A DNA stretch of 9,765 bases from an uncultured Collinsella sp. (GTDB lineage: Bacteria > Actinomycetota > Coriobacteriia > Coriobacteriales > Coriobacteriaceae): NCBI GenBank assembly GCA_900556365.1, contig USOG01000044.1, forward strand, positions 1 through 9,765, given 5' to 3'. Below the pieces are notes generated by a model that saw nothing but the letters and a program-made list of their open reading frames with translations, was not told where the DNA came from and made no database searches. The position numbers and the translations under genes were made by a program. Each line of letters starts with the position of its first letter. Position 1 is the stretch's first letter. Below, in pieces: positions 5,217-9,765 of this stretch.

Positions 5217-6797
5217 TTGAGCATCACGCCCCTCGATAGCATTCGCCGCGCCATCGCCCGCCGCAATGGCGTCGCCGACCCCGCCGTAGCGAGCAACGGC
5301 ACCGCAAGGGCCCAGGGCGGACGCATCGAGAACGGCCTCTTCCCTGCCTCGCACACTGCCGAGGAACTCGCACGCATCCAGGAGCTGAGTCATCGCAACG
5401 CCGGCGGCCCCGACAGCAGCCAGGCCACGCGCCGTCGCCGCGAGCGCGATCGCCAGCCCGGCCCCGTCCGCCGCATGGTCAACGCTTGGTGGAACCGCCT
5501 GCTCGGCGCCGTCTACGGCGGCGGCTTCTCCATGCAGGAAGCGGAATACGAAGAGCACGCCACCCGCCGCGACTATCTCTGGAATACCCTGGGCACCGCC
5601 GTGTGGGGCATGGCGTTTCCTCTGCTCACCATCGTGTCGACACAGCTCGCGGGTGCCGAAGAGGCCGGTAAGTTCTCCATCGCCTTCGTCACCGGCACGC
5701 TCATCATGATCGCATGCAACTACGGCGTGCGCAATTTCCAGGTCTCAGACATCGACGAAAAGACGTCCTTTGCCTCCTACCAGCTCAACCGCTGGCTTTG
5801 TGGAGCGCTCGCCCTAGGCTGCGGCCTCATGTACAGCAGCGCCCGCGGCTATGATGCGCAGATGGCGACGATCGGCCTGGGCGTCTACCTGTATAAGGTC
5901 ATCGACGGCGTCGCCGACGTGTACGAAGGCCGCCTGCAGCAGGCCGACAAACTCTACTTGGCTGGAATGAGCCAAACGCTACGCTCCGTCGGCGTCATCG
6001 CGGTCTTTAGCGTGGCGCTGTTCCTCACGCGCAGCATGCCCATCGCGGCCATGGCCATGGGTGTCGCCGCGATCGCCTCGCTCGTGCTGGTCACCGCGCC
6101 GCTCGCCCTGCTCGAGACCGAAAAATCGCGCCGCGTGAGCCTGCGCGAGGTCGGCCACCTGTTTGTCCAGTGCGCCCCGCTCTTTGGTGCACTGTTCCTG
6201 TTCAACCTAATTGAGAGCATGCCCAAGTTTGTGATGGAAGGCACGCTGGCATACAAATATCAGCTGTACTTTAATGCCCTGTTCTTTCCGGCGCAGGCTA
6301 TTTTGCTGAGCATTGGATTTATCTATAAACCACAGCTCCTGCGCTTGTCGAGCATTTGGGGTAATCCTCGCAAGCGTCATCGCTTTGACCTGATTATTGT
6401 TGCCGTTATGGCGCTGATCGTGGTCATCACCGGCGTGTGCGCCGCATTTATGGCAGGCCCCGGCATCCCCCTCATGAGCTTTATGTACGGCCTCAGCTTT
6501 GAGCGCTACCGTACGCTGGCGTTGCTGATGGTCGTCGCCGGCGGCGTCACCGCGGCCATCGACTTTATCTACGCCATCATCACGGTGCTACGCCACGCTG
6601 GAGACGTCACCAAGATCTACCTGATCTGCTTTGCCGTGAGCGTGGTGCTCCCGGTGATCCTGATTAAGCTGCTGGGTCTGATGGGCGCCGTGGTGAGCTA
6701 CCTAGCCATCATGGCCCTACTCCTGGTGCTGCTGATTATCGAGTACGCCCACATCCGCCAGCGCATAGAACGCGACCGCAACCCATACGGCGCCTAA
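5217..6797 (+). CDS. Polysaccharide flippase-like membrane protein (MOP/Wzx-type)
   Basis: A 526-residue protein with a hydrophilic, arginine-rich N-terminal region (1 to about 115, including TRRRRERDR at 71-79) and then about 12 hydrophobic segments, roughly at 125-145, 152-170, 193-207, 217-232, 256-271, 276-300, 316-333, 353-371, 391-412, 434-455, 466-484 and 488-510. The first membrane block (DYLWNTLGTAVWGMAFPLLTIV, about 119-140) followed by a GKFSIAF segment resembles the opening of Wzx/polysaccharide-transporter proteins, which flip lipid-linked sugar units across the membrane. The substrate cannot be inferred and no glycosyltransferases are adjacent, so this is a fold-level call. I chose the TTG at 5217 because AGAAAGGA (5202-5209) lies seven bases upstream and a -10 box sits just before it. 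ATG codons at 5475 and 5532 lack a good SD. The long cytosolic N-terminal extension is unusual for the family. Confidence 0.75.
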   Translation: MSITPLDSIRRAIARRNGVADPAVASNGTARAQGGRIENGLFPASHTAEELARIQELSHRNAGGPDSSQATRRRRERDRQPGPVRRMVNAWWNRLLGAVYGGGFSMQEAEYEEHATRRDYLWNTLGTAVWGMAFPLLTIVSTQLAGAEEAGKFSIAFVTGTLIMIACNYGVRNFQVSDIDEKTSFASYQLNRWLCGALALGCGLMYSSARGYDAQMATIGLGVYLYKVIDGVADVYEGRLQQADKLYLAGMSQTLRSVGVIAVFSVALFLTRSMPIAAMAMGVAAIASLVLVTAPLALLETEKSRRVSLREVGHLFVQCAPLFGALFLFNLIESMPKFVMEGTLAYKYQLYFNALFFPAQAILLSIGFIYKPQLLRLSSIWGNPRKRHRFDLIIVAVMALIVVITGVCAAFMAGPGIPLMSFMYGLSFERYRTLALLMVVAGGVTAAIDFIYAIITVLRHAGDVTKIYLICFAVSVVLPVILIKLLGLMGAVVSYLAIMALLLVLLIIEYAHIRQRIERDRNPYGA

Positions 6798-6876
6798 TTA
6801 GCTGCCCGGTCACCGGAATTTGCGATGGAATCACCCCGTCTGGGGTCTCGTTGCGGACAATATTCATCACGCAAAA

Positions 6877-6999
6877 CTAAGTGAGTAGACTTTTACCGAA
6901 TCCCCGACCACACCAACAGAGCACAAGTCTGTGACCTGCGGTTTTATTGAGGCAAATATGTTGGGTGCTCGGCATTTCCAAAAAAGTCTACTCACTTAG
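6877..6999. repeat. 123-bp near-complete palindrome (MITE-like or structured RNA)
   Basis: Perfect 18-base terminal inverted repeats, CTAAGTGAGTAGACTTTT (6877-6894) and its complement (6982-6999). Inside, a symmetric 9 x 9 interior with three central pairs leads to a second stem of 13 pairs (6904-6918 with 6959-6972, one mismatch and one bulge), and a small stem ACAGA/TCTGT (6916-6932) lies in the apex. No coding frame and no clear target-site duplication. Confidence 0.75.
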
Positions 7000-7030
7000 C
7001 CAGCGGGCAGCCAAAAAAGAACCGCCGCGA

Positions 7031-7059
7031 CGTCGTTTGACTCCGTTGCGACGATTTTT
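7031..7059 (+). terminator. Weak candidate terminator of the flippase-like gene
   Basis: CGTCGT (7031-7036) pairs with GCGACG (7048-7053), including one G-U, and is followed by ATTTTT (7054-7059). The stem is short and lies about 230 bases after the stop at 6797, so the assignment is tentative. Confidence 0.3.
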
Positions 7060-7191
7060 CGAGCATTTTCGCGCTGTCGAGGACGCAGACGCTCCTCATT
7101 TCTAGCGCTTACCGAGCAAGAAGGCGCTACTCTCCGAAAGTAGTCAAAAAAGCCCGTCCCAAATTAGCTACGGTAGATCGGCGGAACAAGG

Positions 7192-8031
7192 TTATTCGCC
7201 CGGGTTGATGTTCGCGTAGAACTCCGCCCCGTCGTCCAGGCGCAGGATGCCCACGCGGCCGAACTCGGATCCGGTGGCGGCGGCGCAGTCGATGTCGATG
7301 CGATCGGGCACACCGGCAGTGTCCTCGCCGCCCAAGCGCACGATCTGGCCGCGTCCCGATTCCTCATCGAGCCCCGCCAGACCACCGACCTCGCAATAGC
7401 GCCCAAGCGATACCGTGGGCGTGTGACCGCTCACCACGACCGGGCCCTTGCCCTCGGCAGAAAGCAGCCCGGTCGGCACATCCCAATAGCCGTGACGAAT
7501 CCACAGCAGGTCATCGGACGACTGCACCGCGAGCATCTGCTGCAGCAGCTCGCGATCGGCACCCACCGCTCCAACGCCATCGGCACAATCGACGCCATGC
7601 TCAAGCAAAAACGCGCGCGCCGCCTTCATCTCGATTCCAGCATGTACCAGCAGATACGGGCGCTCCTCGGTCTCGACCACCGCGTAGAGCGGCAGCGCGG
7701 CCATCCATCGCACGAGCTCCTCGTATGCCTCAAATTCCATGTCGTTGAGCTGCTCGCGCGTCGTCCAGCCACCGTTGATATCCCAGGTCTCGGCATCGAG
7801 CGGATCCTGGCCAATGATGGCATCGAGCATGATCTGCTCGTGATTACCCTTGAGCACGCGGGCGTTGGGCAGCGAGCGCACGAGCTTAATAACGCCGACC
7901 GGATCGGGCCCGCGATCGATCATGTCGCCCAACACGTACAGCGTGTCGTCGGACGTCAACGAGATCTTAGACAGGGCCTCGTCAAGCGCACGCACGTGCC
8001 CGTGAGCATCAGATGTCACATAGATCGCCAT
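7192..8031 (-). CDS. Metallophosphoesterase (PPP-type serine/threonine phosphatase-like)
   Basis: A 279-residue protein with the full calcineurin-like two-metal signature: SDAHGH (7-12; D8, H10), GDMIDRG (35-41; D36), KGNHE (61-65; N63, H64), LLVHAG (127-132; H130) and VSGHTP (200-205; H203). The GDMIDRG and GNHE forms are those of bacterial PPP-family phosphatases and ApaH/PrpE-like hydrolases, so the substrate could be a phosphoprotein or a dinucleoside polyphosphate; the sequence does not separate these. There is no signal peptide, so it should be cytosolic. The start is ATG at 8031, with GGAGAGG (8038-8044) six bases upstream. The promoter at 8107-8135 and a leader hairpin at 8050-8074 precede it. 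The gene is divergent from the antiporter gene to its right and convergent with the flippase-like gene to its left. Confidence 0.9.
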   Translation of the reverse strand: MAIYVTSDAHGHVRALDEALSKISLTSDDTLYVLGDMIDRGPDPVGVIKLVRSLPNARVLKGNHEQIMLDAIIGQDPLDAETWDINGGWTTREQLNDMEFEAYEELVRWMAALPLYAVVETEERPYLLVHAGIEMKAARAFLLEHGVDCADGVGAVGADRELLQQMLAVQSSDDLLWIRHGYWDVPTGLLSAEGKGPVVVSGHTPTVSLGRYCEVGGLAGLDEESGRGQIVRLGGEDTAGVPDRIDIDCAAATGSEFGRVGILRLDDGAEFYANINPGE

Positions 8032-8049
8032 GGTACGCCTCTCCTTGTA

Positions 8050-8074
8050 TTGCGGCCGAAGCCCGGCGCCGCAA
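8050..8074 (-). promoter_or_regulatory. GC-rich leader hairpin before the phosphoesterase SD
   Basis: On the minus strand TTGCGG-GCCG pairs with CGGC-CGCAA over about ten base pairs with one bulged C and the loop GGCTT. It lies between the promoter and the SD, ending six bases before GGAGAGG. No T-run follows, so it is not a terminator; it could protect or modulate the leader. Confidence 0.45.
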
Positions 8075-8106
8075 CTAAAACTTCAAGTTGAACTTAAACG
8101 TTACCC

Positions 8107-8135
8107 ATTGTACTCCGTTGCAATAAAGCTGGAAA
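8107..8135 (-). promoter_or_regulatory. Candidate promoter of the metallophosphoesterase gene
   Basis: TTTCCA (8135-8130), a 17-base spacer and TACAAT (8112-8107) on the minus strand. The -10 matches five of six and the -35 four of six. The leader would be about 70 bases. An inverted repeat GGAAA-GGG-TTTCC (8131-8143) overlaps the -35 and could be a repressor site. Confidence 0.5.
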
Positions 8136-8155
8136 GGGTTTCCGAGCAGAGGCAA

Positions 8156-8170
8156 AGACGGCAGCCGTCT
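8156..8170. promoter_or_regulatory. Palindrome in the divergent phosphoesterase/antiporter region
   Basis: AGACGGC-A-GCCGTCT, a perfect odd-centred palindrome with 7-base arms, lies between the two divergent genes. The one-base centre disfavours an RNA hairpin, so a dimeric regulator site is more plausible. The binding protein is unknown. Confidence 0.35.
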
Positions 8171-8284
8171 ATGCCGATATCGCGCACGCCCGCAATCCAA
8201 CCCCATAAACCCACCATCTTTGGGTACAAATAACCGCAGACAACTGACCGTGCCACGCCAACCACCCAGGAGCGGACACTCCCT

Positions 8285-9765
8285 ATGAACCAGATTCTTC
8301 TCTTTATCGGCCTCGTCATTATTCTGTGCCTGACCATCAAACCCGTCGGCAGAAAACTCCCCTTCCCCACCCTGCTCATCTTTATCGCGCTCGGCATGCT
8401 GTTGGGCGTCAACGGCCCGGCGCACATCGACTTTAGCGACTACGCACTCACCGAAACCATCTGCAGCACGGCGCTGCTGTTCATCATGTTCTACGGCGGC
8501 TTTAACACCAATATCGACCGCGCCAAGCCCGTCGCTGCGCCGGCGGTGCTGCTGAGCACGCTCGGCGTCGTCATCACTGCCGGTATCACCGGCGTGTTCG
8601 CCCACTCTGTGCTGGGCTTCGACTGGATCGACGGCCTGCTGCTGGGATCGGTCGTGGCGTCGACCGATGCGGCGAGCGTCTTTAGCGTGCTGCGCGAGCA
8701 CAGCCTGTCGCTGAGGGGCGGCACCGACTCGCTGCTCGAGGTCGAATCGGGCTCCAACGACCCCGTCGCCTACATGCTCACCGCCGTGCTCGCCACACTC
8801 GCGGCCGGCGGCGACATCAACATTCCCACACTGCTGGCCAAGCAGATTATCCTGGGCGCGGGCCTGGGCCTTGCCATCGGCTGGGCGGCGGGCCGCCTGA
8901 TTGAACGCGCGCACGCAACGGCCAAGGACGCGCAGACTATCTTTTTGTTCGCCGTGGCGATCGTTGCCTACGCACTACCGAGCTATCTGGGCGGCAACGG
9001 CTTTTTGGCCGTATACCTAGCGGGCATTGTGCTGGGCGCCAGCGACATCGCCGGCAAAGTCGAGATGGCGCACTTCTTTGACACCCTCACCGAGATGGCC
9101 GAGATGACCATCTTCTTTTTGCTGGGCCTGCTCGTCACGCCCGCACGCCTGCCGCAAATGCTGCTACCGGGCCTGGCGCTCATGGCGTTTATGCTCTTTG
9201 TGAGCCGCCCCATCGCCGTCGGCCTGCTGTTGGCGCCCTTTAAGACGAGCCCTCGCCAGGTCGCACTCGTAAGCTGGGCGGGCCTGCGCGGCGCAGCTTC
9301 GGTCGTATTTAGCCTCTTTGCCGTGGTGGCCGGCGTTCCCGGTGGCCACGACCTGTTTGACCTGGTCTTTGTGATTGCCGTGTCGAGCATTGTGGTGCAG
9401 GGCTCGTTGCTGCCGGCAGTGGCAAAGAAGCTCGACATGATCGATGCGGCCGGCGACGTGCGCCGCACCTTTAATGATTACCGCGACGAGGACGGCATGT
9501 CGTTTGTAAAGCTCAAGGTGGGCGCTGGACATCCGTTTGCCGGACGCTCGCTCGCGGACTTTGGCAGCGCAACGAACATGCTGGTGGTCTTGGTGCTGCG
9601 CGACGGTGCGCACCCGGTGCTGCCCAACGGCGATACCGTCATCGAGGAAGGCGACCTGCTGGTGATGGCCGCGCCGACGTTTGAAGAACGTGCCGAGGTT
9701 ACGCTGCGCGAGGTCACCGTGACGCCCCACGGTCGCCTGGCCGGTCAGCGCCTGCGCGACGTGCC
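8285..9765 (+). CDS. K+/H+ antiporter, NhaP2/CvrA type (3' end outside window)
   Basis: 493 codons are visible, open to the right edge with no stop. About 12 hydrophobic segments span residues 1-385. The transport core carries STDAASVF (126-133) and ESGSNDP (154-160), the ND-type ion-binding pair of CPA1-like antiporters, and a GLRGAAS segment (333-339) typical of this group. From about 395 onward the protein is soluble and looks like a TrkA-C (RCK_C) domain: SFVKLKVGAGHPFAGRSLADF (406-426), then VIEEGDLLVMAAP (452-464). That architecture is the NhaP2/CvrA potassium/proton antiporter, which exports K+ (or Na+) in exchange for protons at the inner membrane. By comparison with relatives, roughly 50-100 C-terminal residues are missing. 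The start is the ATG at 8285; the nearest SD, AGGAG (8268-8272), is 12 bases away, longer than usual, and no better in-frame start exists. Expression may therefore be modest or controlled at the SD. Confidence 0.9.
   Translation, partial: MNQILLFIGLVIILCLTIKPVGRKLPFPTLLIFIALGMLLGVNGPAHIDFSDYALTETICSTALLFIMFYGGFNTNIDRAKPVAAPAVLLSTLGVVITAGITGVFAHSVLGFDWIDGLLLGSVVASTDAASVFSVLREHSLSLRGGTDSLLEVESGSNDPVAYMLTAVLATLAAGGDINIPTLLAKQIILGAGLGLAIGWAAGRLIERAHATAKDAQTIFLFAVAIVAYALPSYLGGNGFLAVYLAGIVLGASDIAGKVEMAHFFDTLTEMAEMTIFFLLGLLVTPARLPQMLLPGLALMAFMLFVSRPIAVGLLLAPFKTSPRQVALVSWAGLRGAASVVFSLFAVVAGVPGGHDLFDLVFVIAVSSIVVQGSLLPAVAKKLDMIDAAGDVRRTFNDYRDEDGMSFVKLKVGAGHPFAGRSLADFGSATNMLVVLVLRDGAHPVLPNGDTVIEEGDLLVMAAPTFEERAEVTLREVTVTPHGRLAGQRLRDV

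Larger units (their letters stand above)
6798..7191. other. Gene-free region between flippase-like and phosphoesterase genes
   Basis: No supported gene; the longest start-to-stop frame I noted is about 19 codons (ATG at 6824) without an SD. It contains short inverted repeats CCGGT-C-ACCGG (6806-6816) and ACCCC-GTCT-GGGGT (6833-6846), the 123-bp palindrome at 6877-6999, a weak terminator at 7031-7059 and a further stem TAGCGC/GCGCTA near 7104-7131. The flanking genes converge here, so it should hold terminators for both. Confidence 0.7.

Noticed and set aside
7146..7160. T-run after GGGACGGGC on the minus strand as terminator of the phosphoesterase gene
   Set aside because: No upstream arm pairs with GGGACGGGC, so there is no stem to make an intrinsic terminator.
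8075..8914. 279-codon minus-strand open frame
   Set aside because: It is antisense to the antiporter gene and very rich in Gln, Asp, Arg and His, with no start signal. The plus-strand frame encodes a clear membrane transporter.

Overview
The window looks like chromosome from a high-GC Gram-positive bacterium. My best guess is a gut Coriobacteriia (Collinsella-like), from the GC-rich third codon positions, strong Shine-Dalgarno sites, an ATP-type PEP carboxykinase, a MarR/DegV pair and many short hairpin repeats with a GGGGAC core. The assignment is an inference and not proven by any single marker. No rRNA, tRNA, CRISPR array, integrase or transposase gene is visible.

Layout. Positions 1-168 hold no gene I can support. 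From 224 to 4837 five genes all lie on the minus strand; in the direction of transcription they are pckA (ATP-dependent PEP carboxykinase), a stand-alone B3/4-domain protein, a MarR-family regulator, a DegV-family fatty-acid-binding protein and a small MGMT-family protein. A near-identical hairpin repeat sits 10-28 bases after the stop codon of four of them (pckA, B3/4, DegV, MGMT) and is absent only at the MarR/DegV junction. This divides the strip into likely transcription units pckA, B3/4, marR-degV and MGMT. Between pckA and the next gene lies a divergent intergenic region (4838-5216) with a perfect 16-bp palindrome and a cluster of other inverted repeats. A plus-strand polysaccharide flippase-like membrane protein follows (5217-6797, TTG start). 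A gene-free stretch (6798-7191) contains a 123-bp nearly full-length palindrome. Then come a minus-strand metallophosphoesterase (7192-8031) and a divergent plus-strand K+/H+ antiporter of the NhaP2/CvrA type, which runs off the right edge.

How the genes fit together. These are mostly chromosomal housekeeping functions: gluconeogenic/anaplerotic PEP-oxaloacetate exchange, fatty-acid handling with a likely local regulator, aminoacyl-tRNA-type binding or editing (B3/4), alkylated-DNA handling, envelope glycan transport, protein or nucleotide dephosphorylation, and ion homeostasis. No gene cluster here looks like a new multi-gene system. The unusual content is in the non-coding DNA: the stop-codon-associated repeats, a long terminator-like hairpin in the leader of the B3/4 gene, the 123-bp palindrome, a LacI-type operator candidate before pckA and a MarR operator candidate.
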